Source: Roseivivax sp. GX 12232 (GTDB taxonomy: Bacteria; Pseudomonadota; Alphaproteobacteria; Rhodobacterales; Rhodobacteraceae). From it: DNA of 64,000 nt. The translations under genes were made by a program, and so were the position numbers. Numbering within the stretch: the first letter of the stretch is position 1; each line of letters starts with the position of its first letter. Under the pieces are notes generated by a model. That model worked only from the letters and a program-made list of their open reading frames with translations, was not told where the DNA came from and did not search any database. Location of the stretch: the NCBI RefSeq assembly GCF_021272185.1, contig NZ_JAJSEC010000004.1, positions 124,001 through 188,000 on the forward strand, read 5' to 3'. Below are positions 28,617 through 36,887 of the stretch, piece after piece.

Positions 28617-29809
28617 GATTTCACATACATCTTGCGGGGGCGGTTGCAGAAGGTCTCGGCCGGGCCGTCCTCCTTGATGAGGATCGATTCGGTGATCTCG
28701 AGGCCCCAGTCGGACATCCAGAGGCCGGGCATGAAGTGGAAGGTCATGCCGGGCTCCAGCACGGTCTCGTCCTCGGAGCGCAGGGAGATGGTGCGCTCGC
28801 CCCAGTCGGGCGGATAGCTCAGGCCGATCGGGTAGCCGCAGCGCGCGCCGCGCTCGATGCCGGCGCTTTCGAGCGGCGCGGCCAGCGCATTGGCGATGTC
28901 GCAGGCGCGGTTGCCGGCGCGGGCGGCCTCGAGCCCGGCCTCCAGCCCCTCGACCAGCGCCGCCTCGGCGCGTTTGAAGATGTCCGAGGGCTCGCCCAGG
29001 AAGATCGTCCGGCAGAAGGGCGCGTGGTAGCGGCGGTAACAGCCGGCGATCTCGAAGAAGGTGGCCTCGCCTTCGCGGAAGGGCTCGCCGTCCCAGGTCA
29101 GATGCGGCGCGGCGGCATTGGAGCCCGAGGGCAGGAGCGGCACCAGTGCCGCGTAATCGCCCCAGAAGTCGCCGACCCCGTTGATCGCGTCGCGGTAAAC
29201 CTCGGCCACCACCTCGTTCTTGCGCACGCCCGGCTCGACCCGTTCCAGCAGGCCGTCGACGATCTTCTCGGAGATCATCGCCGCGCGGCGCATGAAGATC
29301 AGCTCTTCCTCGCTTTTCACCGTGCGCTGCCAGTTCACCAGCCCGGTGGCGTCGATCAGCGTCGCCTCGGGCAGCTCTTCCATGAGCGTCTGATGCGCCT
29401 TGGCCGAGTAGTAGTAATTGTCGAGCTCGACCCCGATCCGCGCCTTGCCGAGCCCCATGCCGATGATCCGGCTGGCGAGGTCCTGCATCGGATGGCGCTC
29501 GGTCGACTGCACGTAGTTGTCGGCGTAGCCGATCACCCGGTCGTCGCCCATCCAGACGGTGCGCACCGCGCCGTTGGCGTCCTGGTTGCGGCCCCACCAG
29601 ATCGGGTCGGCGTCGGGAAAGACCAGGAGGCCCTGGTGCACGTAGAAGGACCAGCCGTCGTAGCTCGAGAGCCATCCGATGTTCGAAGGGTCGGTGACAA
29701 AGAGCAGATCGACGCCGGCGCGGTCCATGGCCTTGCGGGTCTTGTCGAGGCGGCGATTATACTCGGCCTCGGAGAACGGCAGGTCCTTGGTAAAACGGTG
29801 AAACACCAT
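28613..29809 (-). CDS. doeA: Ectoine hydrolase-like M24 (creatinase/aminopeptidase P fold) protein
   Basis: A 398-residue protein with an N-terminal creatinase domain (LLFVTDPSNIGWLSSYDGWS) and a C-terminal pita-bread domain. The TDPSNxxWLxxYDGWSFYVHQ and HPMQDLA segments match ectoine hydrolases (DoeA/EutD), which open ectoine to N-acetyl-diaminobutyrate. The usual M24 metal motif (Asp...Asp before TRT) is replaced by FFEIAGCYRRYHAPFCRTI, as in creatinase-like members. The start at 29809 has GGAGGG just upstream on the minus strand. It is first gene of the unit with argE and gntR and divergent from a polyamine-type transporter. Another creatinase-like amidohydrolase remains possible. Confidence 0.8.
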   Translation of the reverse strand: MVFHRFTKDLPFSEAEYNRRLDKTRKAMDRAGVDLLFVTDPSNIGWLSSYDGWSFYVHQGLLVFPDADPIWWGRNQDANGAVRTVWMGDDRVIGYADNYVQSTERHPMQDLASRIIGMGLGKARIGVELDNYYYSAKAHQTLMEELPEATLIDATGLVNWQRTVKSEEELIFMRRAAMISEKIVDGLLERVEPGVRKNEVVAEVYRDAINGVGDFWGDYAALVPLLPSGSNAAAPHLTWDGEPFREGEATFFEIAGCYRRYHAPFCRTIFLGEPSDIFKRAEAALVEGLEAGLEAARAGNRACDIANALAAPLESAGIERGARCGYPIGLSYPPDWGERTISLRSEDETVLEPGMTFHFMPGLWMSDWGLEITESILIKEDGPAETFCNRPRKMYVKS

Positions 29810-29857
29810 CGGCGCGCCCTCCTGCAGAATTGCGACTGACCTCAGTGTCCTGCCCGA

Positions 29858-29867
29858 TTGTGTACAT
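29858..29867 (+). promoter_or_regulatory. GntR/FCD-like operator, box 1
   Basis: TTGTGTACAT, 48 bp upstream of the doeA start codon. It matches box 2 (read on the minus strand TTGTGTACAA) at nine of ten positions and the TTGT..ACAA layout typical of FCD-type GntR operators. The candidate regulator is encoded in the same operon. Confidence 0.5.
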
Positions 29868-30234
29868 CCGGGCCGTTCGAAAAGCGACATCTGATGTCGA
29901 AATCCAGCTAAGGCCCGAATTTCATGCGGGTCAATCCGGGGGTCTGCGCGGAATTTGTGCGAGTTGTACACAACCACCCCGCCCGCCCCGGCCCGCGAGA
30001 ATCGCGCCGGCGCCGTTACGCAATGGCAGGCGGCGGGCGATTTTCCCGAATGACGCCAAATGCCGGGCCAAACGCATCGAATGCCTAGCGATAAGGGCGG
30101 AAAGCGACTTCATCGCGCAAAACTGACCTGGGGGGCGTCCAAGAATGTTGCAACGACAGTCCTCACCCTATTTAGTTTGCTCAATACGCGCGGAACCATA
30201 ATCCGCGGAGATACGCACAGGGGGAGCCGGAGAT
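29868..30234. promoter_or_regulatory. Divergent control region, doeA unit / transporter operon
   Basis: Part of a 425-bp gap that is less GC-rich than its neighbours and contains no gene. Besides box 2, a possible plus-strand promoter for the transporter is TTGCAA (30148-30153) with TTTAGT (30171-30176) at 17-bp spacing, about 60 bp upstream of the first gene. The promoter call is weak. Confidence 0.4.
29963..29974 (-). promoter_or_regulatory. GntR/FCD-like operator, box 2
   Basis: GTTGTACACAAC on the plus strand, with perfect 5-bp half-sites GTTGT/ACAAC around AC. The centre-to-centre distance to box 1 is 106 bp, close to ten helical turns, which would suit looping by one regulator. Confidence 0.5.
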
Positions 30235-31335
30235 TTGGCGCAGACGGCCGCTAGCGACGCATTCGTCGCCTTTGAACGAGTGCAAAAGAGCTACGACGGG
30301 GAAACGCTCGTCGTGAAAGACCTCAACCTCGCGATGCCCAAGGGCGAGTTCCTGACGATGCTCGGGCCCTCGGGATCGGGGAAAACCACCTGCCTGATGA
30401 TGCTTGCGGGCTTCGAGACCGCCACCCACGGCGAGATCAAGCTGGACGGCAAGCCGATCAACAACATCCCGCCGCACAAGCGCGGGATCGGCATGGTGTT
30501 CCAGAACTATGCGCTGTTCCCGCATATGTCGGTGGCCGAGAACCTGGCCTTCCCGCTCGAGGTGCGCGGCATGTCGAAAAGCGAGCGCGAGGAGAAGATC
30601 AACCGCGCCCTCGACATGGTGCAGATGCGCGCCTTCGCGAGCCGCCGTCCGGCGCAGCTTTCGGGCGGTCAGCAGCAGCGGATCGCGCTCGCCCGGGCGC
30701 TGGTCTTCGAGCCCGAGCTGGTCCTGATGGACGAGCCGCTCGGCGCGCTCGACAAACAGCTGCGCGAGAACCTGCAGTTCGAGATCACCAACCTCGCGCA
30801 CCAGCTCGGCATCACCGTGGTCTATGTGACCCACGACCAGACCGAGGCGCTGACCATGTCGGACCGCGTGGCGGTCTTCGACGACGGCCGCATCCAGCAG
30901 CTGGCGCCGCCGGACGAGCTCTACGAGAAGCCGCAGAACAGCTTCGTCGCGCAGTTCATCGGCGAGAACAACACGCTCGAGGGCGTGATCGAGGAGATCA
31001 GCGGCAACAACTGCACGATCAAGCTCGACAGCGGCGAGATCATCGACGCGCTGCCGGTCAACGTCTCGGCCAAGGGCGAGCGCACCAAGGTCTCGATCCG
31101 GCCCGAGCGCGTGGAATTCAACAAGGAGCGCCTGCAGGAGGGCGCCCACCTGCTGAAGGCCACGGTCAAGGAATTCATCTACATGGGTGACATCTTCCGC
31201 ACCCGCGTCTCGGTCGCGGGCAACGAGGATTTCATCATCAAGACCCGGAACGCCCCCGACCAGCGGCGCCTGATCCCCGGCGAGGAGCTCGAGATCGGCT
31301 GGCTGGCCGAGGATTGCCGCGCGCTCGACGCGTGA
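30235..31335 (+). CDS. PotA-like ABC transporter ATPase
   Basis: A 366-residue ATPase of the spermidine/putrescine importer family. It has Walker A GPSGSGKTT, signature LSGGQQQRIALARAL, Walker B LVLMDEPLGALD, and a C-terminal TOBE domain (about 275-355). Translation appears to begin at TTG 30235, with GGGGGAG at 30220-30225; no ATG or GTG in frame lies early enough to keep the ABC domain intact. It is the first gene of an operon with binding protein, DUF1330, two permeases and an App1-like gene. Confidence 0.93.
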   Translation: MAQTAASDAFVAFERVQKSYDGETLVVKDLNLAMPKGEFLTMLGPSGSGKTTCLMMLAGFETATHGEIKLDGKPINNIPPHKRGIGMVFQNYALFPHMSVAENLAFPLEVRGMSKSEREEKINRALDMVQMRAFASRRPAQLSGGQQQRIALARALVFEPELVLMDEPLGALDKQLRENLQFEITNLAHQLGITVVYVTHDQTEALTMSDRVAVFDDGRIQQLAPPDELYEKPQNSFVAQFIGENNTLEGVIEEISGNNCTIKLDSGEIIDALPVNVSAKGERTKVSIRPERVEFNKERLQEGAHLLKATVKEFIYMGDIFRTRVSVAGNEDFIIKTRNAPDQRRLIPGEELEIGWLAEDCRALDA

Positions 31336-31344
31336 TGCGGAATA

Positions 31345-31394
31345 CCCCGCCGCGCCGCCCGCACCGCCCTCGGGCGCCGGGCGGCGCGGCGGGG
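31345..31394 (+). other. 17-bp perfect hairpin between ATPase and binding-protein genes
   Basis: CCCCGCCGCGCCGCCCG (31345-31361) pairs exactly with CGGGCGGCGCGGCGGGG (31378-31394) around a 16-base loop. There is no T-run, so it is unlikely to be a complete intrinsic terminator. It would suit partial termination or protection of the downstream binding-protein message from nucleases. Confidence 0.75.
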
Positions 31395-31471
31395 ATGCAA
31401 TGAGGGTCCGAACGTCCGACCCGTGACGCGGGCCCCTCGAAACCCAAAAACGGGCAACTAGGGAGATCGTA

Positions 31472-32596
31472 ATGAAGTTCTCGAAGACATTGATGGCAAC
31501 GACGGCGCTGACCGTCGCTGCGGCGGGCACGGTCTACGCCGCTGCACATGCCGAGATGGCGGATTCGATGACGCTCGTGAGCTGGGGCGGCGCCTATCAG
31601 GCCTCGCAGCAGAAGGCGTATGTCGAGCCCTATCTCGAAAACAACTCCGACGTCTCGATCAGCTGGGACGAAAGCTCGGCCGAGGCCGTGGCCAAGCTGC
31701 GCGCCATGAACGAAGCCGGCAACGTGACCTGGGACCTCGTGGACGTGGTGGCCGCCGACGCCATCCGTCTGTGCGACGAGGGCCTGGCGATGGAGATCGA
31801 CCACGACGAGTCGCTGGCCGCCGCGCCCGACGGCACCGAGGCTTCGGATGACTTCGGCGACCTGATCGTCTCCGACTGCTTCATCCCGCAGATCGTCTAT
31901 TCGACCACCTTCGGCTACCGCACCGACATGGTGCCGGAAGGCGCCGAGGCACCGAACGACATCTGCGACGTCTGGGACCTCGAGACCTACCCGGGCAAGC
32001 GCGCGCTCGAGAAGCGTCCGATCAACAACATGGAATGGGCCCTGCTCTGCGACGGCGTCGCCAAGGAAGAGGTCTATGACGTGCTGGCCACCGAAGAAGG
32101 CCAGGATCAGGCGCTCGCCAAGCTCGGCGAGATCAAGGACGAGGTGATCTGGTGGTCGGCCGGCGCGGACACGCCGCAGCTGCTGGCGGACGGCGAGATC
32201 TTCATGGGCTCGACCTACAACGGCCGTCTCTTCTCGGTCATCGAGGAGCAGGACCAGCCGGTCGGCATGATGTGGGACGCACAGGTCTTCGACCTGGACG
32301 GCTGGATCGTGCCCGCGGATCTGCCCGAGGATCGTCTGGCCCGCGTGATGGACTTCCTGAGCTTCGCCACCGACACCCAGCGTCTGGCGGATCAGGCCAA
32401 GTACATCTCCTACGGCCCGGCACGTGAGAGCTCGGCACCGCTGGTCGGCCAGCACGCCGAACTCGGCATCGAGATGGCGCCGCACATGCCGACCGATCCG
32501 AACAACGCTCAGAACACCTTCCTCTACAACTACGAGTTCTGGGCCGACTACCGCGACGACATCGACGCCAAGTTCCAGGCGTGGCTCGCGCAATAA
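31472..32596 (+). CDS. PotD/PotF-like periplasmic solute-binding protein
   Basis: 374 residues with a Sec signal peptide (MKFSKTLMATTALTVAAAGTVYAAAHA) and the class II binding-protein fold of polyamine-type receptors (MTLVSWGGAYQASQQKAY at the mature N-terminus, then WDLVDVVAADAIRLCDEG). It delivers a solute to the PotB/PotC-like permeases. Polyamines are the family default, but sequence does not fix the ligand. GGGAG lies at 31461-31465. Both flanks carry strong hairpins, consistent with higher expression than the rest of the operon. Confidence 0.93.
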   Translation: MKFSKTLMATTALTVAAAGTVYAAAHAEMADSMTLVSWGGAYQASQQKAYVEPYLENNSDVSISWDESSAEAVAKLRAMNEAGNVTWDLVDVVAADAIRLCDEGLAMEIDHDESLAAAPDGTEASDDFGDLIVSDCFIPQIVYSTTFGYRTDMVPEGAEAPNDICDVWDLETYPGKRALEKRPINNMEWALLCDGVAKEEVYDVLATEEGQDQALAKLGEIKDEVIWWSAGADTPQLLADGEIFMGSTYNGRLFSVIEEQDQPVGMMWDAQVFDLDGWIVPADLPEDRLARVMDFLSFATDTQRLADQAKYISYGPARESSAPLVGQHAELGIEMAPHMPTDPNNAQNTFLYNYEFWADYRDDIDAKFQAWLAQ

Positions 32597-32617
32597 GGCC
32601 TGAGGCCTGACATCTTG

Positions 32618-32643
32618 CACCGGGGCGGTCCTCCGCCCCGGTG
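32618..32643 (+). other. 11-bp perfect hairpin after the binding-protein gene
   Basis: CACCGGGGCGG (32618-32628), loop TCCT, CCGCCCCGGTG (32633-32643). There is no following T-run. It is probably a 3'-end stabiliser or partial terminator between the abundant binding protein and the membrane components. Confidence 0.75.
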
Positions 32644-32701
32644 TCCTCCAAAGAACAAAGACAAGCGGCGCAACCTGCCGCGACAGGGACGGATAGCGAC
32701 G

Positions 32702-32989
32702 ATGCCCAAGGGCTATATCATCGCGCATATCACGGTGGAGGACCCCGAGGCCTACCGTGAATACGTGGAGCGCGACACACCCATCCTCGAGGGGCTCGGC
32801 GGACGCTTCGTGGTCCGCGGCGGCACCGGAGAGGTGGTCGAGGGCGCCGCCCATGACCGCCACGTGGTGGTCGAGTTCGACGATTTCGCCGCCGCCCGGC
32901 GGGCCTATCACGATCCCGCCTACCAGGAGGTGGCCGAAATCCGTCGGCGCACCGCCCAAAGCACGATCATCCTCGCAGAAGGGGTCTGA
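32702..32989 (+). CDS. DUF1330 family small protein
   Basis: A 95-residue protein of the dimeric alpha+beta-barrel DUF1330 family (MPKGYIIAHITVEDPEAYREY at the N-terminus; central GGRFVVRGG; a late VVVEFDDFAAARRAY segment). The function is unknown; the fold is shared with small dimeric enzymes and ligand-binding proteins. It sits inside the transporter operon with only a 3-bp gap to the permease gene, so it is co-transcribed. The ribosome-binding site is weak (AGGGACGG at 32690 region). Confidence 0.85.
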   Translation: MPKGYIIAHITVEDPEAYREYVERDTPILEGLGGRFVVRGGTGEVVEGAAHDRHVVVEFDDFAAARRAYHDPAYQEVAEIRRRTAQSTIILAEGV

Positions 32990-32992
32990 GCC

Positions 32993-34699
32993 ATGAGCGA
33001 CGCCAGCACCGATCCGGACAAGATCGAGGGCCCGACGCCCGACAACGCCATGCGTGCGGCCGCCGCCGCCGACCGCGACGACGGCCCGATGCTGGCCGCC
33101 GACGGCACGCCGTTGAAGCGATCGCTCGCGCGGTCGCTCCGGGTGCAGAAGATGCGCGCGCTGATGCTGATCGCGCCCTTGCTGATCTTCGTCCTGGTGA
33201 CCTTCATCGCGCCGATCGGCGACATGCTGTTCCGCTCGGTCGAGAACCAGATCGTCTCGGAGACGCTGCCGCGCACCACCCGCGCGCTGGCCGACTGGGA
33301 CAGCACCTCGGGCGATCTGCCCGAGGAGCGGGTCTACGAGGGGCTTTTCTACGACCTCTTCATCGCCGAGGCCCGCAAGGAACACACCCGGCTCGGCACC
33401 CGCCTCAACTACGAGCAGACCGGCATGTCCTCGCTGTTCCGCCGCTCGGGCCGCAGCCTCGACGATGTCTCCGACATCTACCTCGACCAGTTCGAGGACC
33501 TGGACGAGGCCTGGGACGAGGGCCGGCCCTGGGCCGAGTTGATGGGCGATCCCGAGTGGATCGCCGAGCAGGAAGCCTTCGACGCCGCCGAGGACGAGGG
33601 CCAGATGCCGCGCTTCCAGCTTCGCGATGGCATCGAGGACGTGCTGCCGCGCGCCGCCTCCACCTATGAGACTTTCGCGCGTTTCGCCCAGGTCGAGGAC
33701 GAGGACAGCCCGCTCGACGAGGAACCCTGGGGGCTGGTGCATACCGCGCTCTACTACGACCTGATGGAGGCCGACGTCGCGAGCTACGACGGCCCGCAGG
33801 CGGACCTTCTCCAGGCCGCCGATGCGGCGGTCGGCGGTTTCGAGAGCGTCACCTTCAAGGAGGGCCTGCTCGAGATCGACGAGGACTGGGGCAGCACCGA
33901 GACCTGGACGACCCTGCAGATGTATTCGCCCGATTACACCTCGGGCTACTTCCTGAACGCCGTCGACATGCAGAAGACCGCCGACGGCCCGGCGCTGCGC
34001 GACGCGGACGAGCGGATCTACGGGCTCCTGTTCCAGCGCACGCTCTTCATGTCACTGGTCATCACCTTCAGCTGCATCATGCTGGGCTACCCGGTGGCCT
34101 ACCTCCTGTCGACCTTGCCGGCGCGCAGCGCGAACCTCCTGATGATCCTGGTGCTCCTGCCGTTCTGGACCTCGCTCCTGGTGCGCACCTCGGCCTGGAA
34201 AGTCATGCTGCAGCAGCAGGGCGTGATTAACGACGTGCTCGTGTGGCTGGGCCTCGTCGGCGACGGCTCGCGGCTGGTGATGATCAACAACCAGTTCGGC
34301 ACGATCGTGGCGATGACCCACATCCTGCTGCCCTTCATGATCCTGCCGATGTATTCGGTGATGTCGACGATCCCGCCGTCCTACGTGCGGGCGGCGAAAT
34401 CGCTCGGCGCCACCAATATCACCGCCTTCCGAAGGGTCTACTTCCCGCAGTCGGTGCCGGGCATCGGGGCGGGGTCGATCCTCGTCTTCATCCTGGCCAT
34501 CGGCTACTACATCACCCCCGAGATCGTCGGCGGCACCACCGGCACATTCATCTCGAACCGGATCGCCTACCACATCTCGTCCTCGCTCAACTGGGGCCTG
34601 GCCGCGGCGCTTGGTTCGATCCTCCTGGTGGTCGTGCTGGTGCTCTACTGGGCCTACGACCGGATCGTGGGCATCGACAACGTGAAGCTCGGAGGCTGA
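32993..34699 (+). CDS. PotB-like ABC permease with large extracytoplasmic insertion
   Basis: 568 residues, twice the usual length of PotB permeases. The first membrane helix is at about residues 53-77 (ALMLIAPLLIFVLVTFIAPIG). It is followed by a soluble, strongly acidic segment of about 265 residues (80-345), which by topology lies in the periplasm. The ordinary permease core follows, with the EAA-like cytoplasmic loop RAAKSLGATNITAFRRVYFPQ. The insert has many Asp/Glu/Tyr/Trp residues and no motif I recognise. The frame is continuous with uniform codon use, so it is not an annotation artefact. A 4-bp gap separates it from the next permease gene. Confidence 0.9.
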   Translation: MSDASTDPDKIEGPTPDNAMRAAAAADRDDGPMLAADGTPLKRSLARSLRVQKMRALMLIAPLLIFVLVTFIAPIGDMLFRSVENQIVSETLPRTTRALADWDSTSGDLPEERVYEGLFYDLFIAEARKEHTRLGTRLNYEQTGMSSLFRRSGRSLDDVSDIYLDQFEDLDEAWDEGRPWAELMGDPEWIAEQEAFDAAEDEGQMPRFQLRDGIEDVLPRAASTYETFARFAQVEDEDSPLDEEPWGLVHTALYYDLMEADVASYDGPQADLLQAADAAVGGFESVTFKEGLLEIDEDWGSTETWTTLQMYSPDYTSGYFLNAVDMQKTADGPALRDADERIYGLLFQRTLFMSLVITFSCIMLGYPVAYLLSTLPARSANLLMILVLLPFWTSLLVRTSAWKVMLQQQGVINDVLVWLGLVGDGSRLVMINNQFGTIVAMTHILLPFMILPMYSVMSTIPPSYVRAAKSLGATNITAFRRVYFPQSVPGIGAGSILVFILAIGYYITPEIVGGTTGTFISNRIAYHISSSLNWGLAAALGSILLVVVLVLYWAYDRIVGIDNVKLGG

Positions 34700-34703
34700 C
34701 GCC

Positions 34704-35894
34704 ATGAACGATGTTGTTCTGACCGACGCGAAAACCCAGCCTCTGGGATTCACCACCGGCGTGATCGCCGCCGCGGGGGCCCTCTTCGGGCTCTTCGTCG
34801 GCACCGCCCAGGGCTCGGGCCTGCTGGGCGTGGTCGCCGGCGGGGTGATCTGCGGCGCCCTGGCGGTGCTGGCCATGAAGGTGCTCGGCAACGAGATGGA
34901 GCGCGGCTTCAAATGGGGGCTGATCGTCCTCTTCCTGGTCGCGGGCTACCTCTTCGGCGGGCTCGCCGGGCTGATCGTGCTGGGTCTCTTCGCCTGGTTC
35001 CTGGGCTGGTTCGTCTACTGGATCGGCCGGCGCCGCTACCGCGAGTTCCTGCCGCCCTATCTGACCGGCGGGCAGATCCTCTGGCACTACAGCTTCCGGG
35101 TGATCTGCGGGGCGATCCTGGTCTTCCTGATCACGCCGATCCTCGTGGTGATGCCCTTGTCCTTCAACGCCGAGGACTTCTTCACCTTCACCCCCGAGAT
35201 GCTGCGCCTCGACCCCGAGGGCTACAGCCTCAAGCACTACCGCGACTTCCTGACCAACACCGAATGGACCAACGCGGTCTGGAACTCGGTGACGGTGGCG
35301 CCGGTGGCGACGCTCCTGTCGGTGACCCTGGGCACGCTGGCGGCCATCGGCCTCAGCCAGAGCCATGTGCCCGGGCGGCAGGCGATCATGGCGATCCTGA
35401 TCTCGCCGATGATCGTGCCGCTGATCATCTCGGCCACGGGGATGTATTTCTTCTACTCGAAGATCGGCATCGTCGGGACCTACTGGGGCGTGGTGCTGGC
35501 GCATGCGGTGCTGGGCATTCCCTTCGTGATCATCACCGTGACCGCGACGCTCGTCGGTTTCGACAAGAGCCTGGTGCGGGCCTCGGCCAACCTCGGGGCG
35601 AACCCGGTGCGGACCTTCTTCAAGGTGCAGATGCCGCTGATCCTGCCCGGCGTGATCTCGGGCGGCCTGTTCGCCTTCATCACCTCTTTCGACGAGGTGG
35701 TCGTGGTGATCTTCATCGGCTCGGCCGAGCTGCAGACGCTGCCCTGGCAGATGTTCACCGGCCTGCGCGAGCAGATCTCGCCGACCATCCTGGCGGCGGC
35801 GACGATCCTGGTCTGCATCTCCATCGCGCTGCTCTCGACGGTCGAGGTGCTGCGCCGCCGGTCGGAGCGCCTGCGCGGCCTCAGCCCGAGCTGA
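34704..35894 (+). CDS. PotC-like ABC permease with N-terminal membrane extension
   Basis: A 396-residue permease; PotC proteins are usually near 265. The core starts near residue 125 (HYSFRVICGAILVFLITPIL) and includes the EAA loop RASANLGANPVRTFFKVQMP. The first ~120 residues add about four hydrophobic segments (VIAAAGALFGLFVG, GLLGVVAGGVICGALAVLAM, WGLIVLFLVAGYLFGG, LIVLGLFAWFLGWFVYW). This matches the oversized partner permease: both subunits of the importer are modified. Confidence 0.9.
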   Translation: MNDVVLTDAKTQPLGFTTGVIAAAGALFGLFVGTAQGSGLLGVVAGGVICGALAVLAMKVLGNEMERGFKWGLIVLFLVAGYLFGGLAGLIVLGLFAWFLGWFVYWIGRRRYREFLPPYLTGGQILWHYSFRVICGAILVFLITPILVVMPLSFNAEDFFTFTPEMLRLDPEGYSLKHYRDFLTNTEWTNAVWNSVTVAPVATLLSVTLGTLAAIGLSQSHVPGRQAIMAILISPMIVPLIISATGMYFFYSKIGIVGTYWGVVLAHAVLGIPFVIITVTATLVGFDKSLVRASANLGANPVRTFFKVQMPLILPGVISGGLFAFITSFDEVVVVIFIGSAELQTLPWQMFTGLREQISPTILAAATILVCISIALLSTVEVLRRRSERLRGLSPS

Positions 35895-35898
35895 TCCC

Positions 35899-36870
35899 GT
35901 GAAGGCGGCGCTCGCACGGGTCCTGCACCCGGTCGAGCGCGGGCTCGACCGGCTCCGCCCGAAGCGGCGGACCGAGGGGCTCGTGATCGATCCCTATCTT
36001 GGCTATGCGACCCCGGAGGAAATCATCTTCCGGGGCCGCGTTCTGACCGCGCTGCGGCGCACCGCGCCCTCCCCCGAGGGCTCCTGGTGGACCAACCTGC
36101 GGCAGATGGTGTCGCTGTTCCTCACCCGCGAGGTCGCCGACGTGCGGGTCTCCGCGGGCGCCGCCGAGGCGCAGACCGACGAAGAGGGCTATTTCGACCT
36201 GCACCTGCCGCGCGACGGCAGCGAGGCGCCGGGCTGGTGCAGGATCACCGCCCAGGTCGAGGCGGGCGAGAGCCAGGAGCTCGAGGCGCTGATCGCCGCG
36301 CCGGAGACGCCGCTGGCGGTGATCTCGGACATCGACGACACGGTGCTGGAGACCGGGGCCTATTCGCTGCTGCGCAACCTCTGGACCTCGCTCACCGGCA
36401 ATGCGCTGACCCGGCATGTCTTCCCCGACGCCGTGGCGCTGATGCGGGGCTTCGAGGCGGCGGGGGCGCCGATCTTCTTCGTCTCCTCCTCGCCGTGGAA
36501 CCTGCATTTCTTCCTGCGCCGGATCTTCCAGCGGCACGACCTGCCCAAGGCGCCGGTCTTCCTGCGCGACCTGGGGCTGTCGCGCACGCAGTTCATCTCG
36601 GGCACCCATGGCGACCACAAGGGCGCCTCGATCGACGTGCTGATGGCGGCCCTGCCCGAGACGCGCTTCGTGCTGGTGGGCGACACCGGCCAGCACGACC
36701 CGCAGGTCTACCGCGCCGCCGCCGAGCGCCACCCCGGGCGCGTCGCGCGGGTGATCCTGCGCGAGCCCGGCAAGGGGCCGGGCCCCAAGGCCGCGGCGGC
36801 CATGGCGGCGCTGCGCGAGATGGGGGTCACGGTGGAGAGCGGACGGGACTACCGGGAGATCGCGGCCTGA
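35899..36870 (+). CDS. App1-family (DUF2183) HAD-like phosphatase
   Basis: 323 residues. The C-terminal part carries the DxDxT-type motif VISDIDDTVLETG near residue 140, a second HAD motif FFVSSSPWNLHFF near 195 and GDHKG with VLVGDTGQHDP near 255. These are characteristic of the App1 phosphatidate phosphatase-like catalytic domain. The bacterial substrate is unknown. It starts with GTG at 35899, only 4 bp after the permease stop, so it belongs to the transporter operon by position. Confidence 0.85.
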   Translation: MKAALARVLHPVERGLDRLRPKRRTEGLVIDPYLGYATPEEIIFRGRVLTALRRTAPSPEGSWWTNLRQMVSLFLTREVADVRVSAGAAEAQTDEEGYFDLHLPRDGSEAPGWCRITAQVEAGESQELEALIAAPETPLAVISDIDDTVLETGAYSLLRNLWTSLTGNALTRHVFPDAVALMRGFEAAGAPIFFVSSSPWNLHFFLRRIFQRHDLPKAPVFLRDLGLSRTQFISGTHGDHKGASIDVLMAALPETRFVLVGDTGQHDPQVYRAAAERHPGRVARVILREPGKGPGPKAAAAMAALREMGVTVESGRDYREIAA

Positions 36871-36887
36871 GGCGCGGGCCTTAGAGT

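Noticed and set aside
27456-29675. Apparent 739-codon fusion of a novel domain with ArgE
   Set aside because: The N-terminal part is the wrong frame of the doeA-like gene; the real start at 28616 overlaps the doeA stop by 4 bp.
31238-33742. 834-codon open frame on the minus strand across the transporter operon
   Set aside because: It covers three intact plus-strand genes with signal peptide and domain evidence; its composition is shadow-like.
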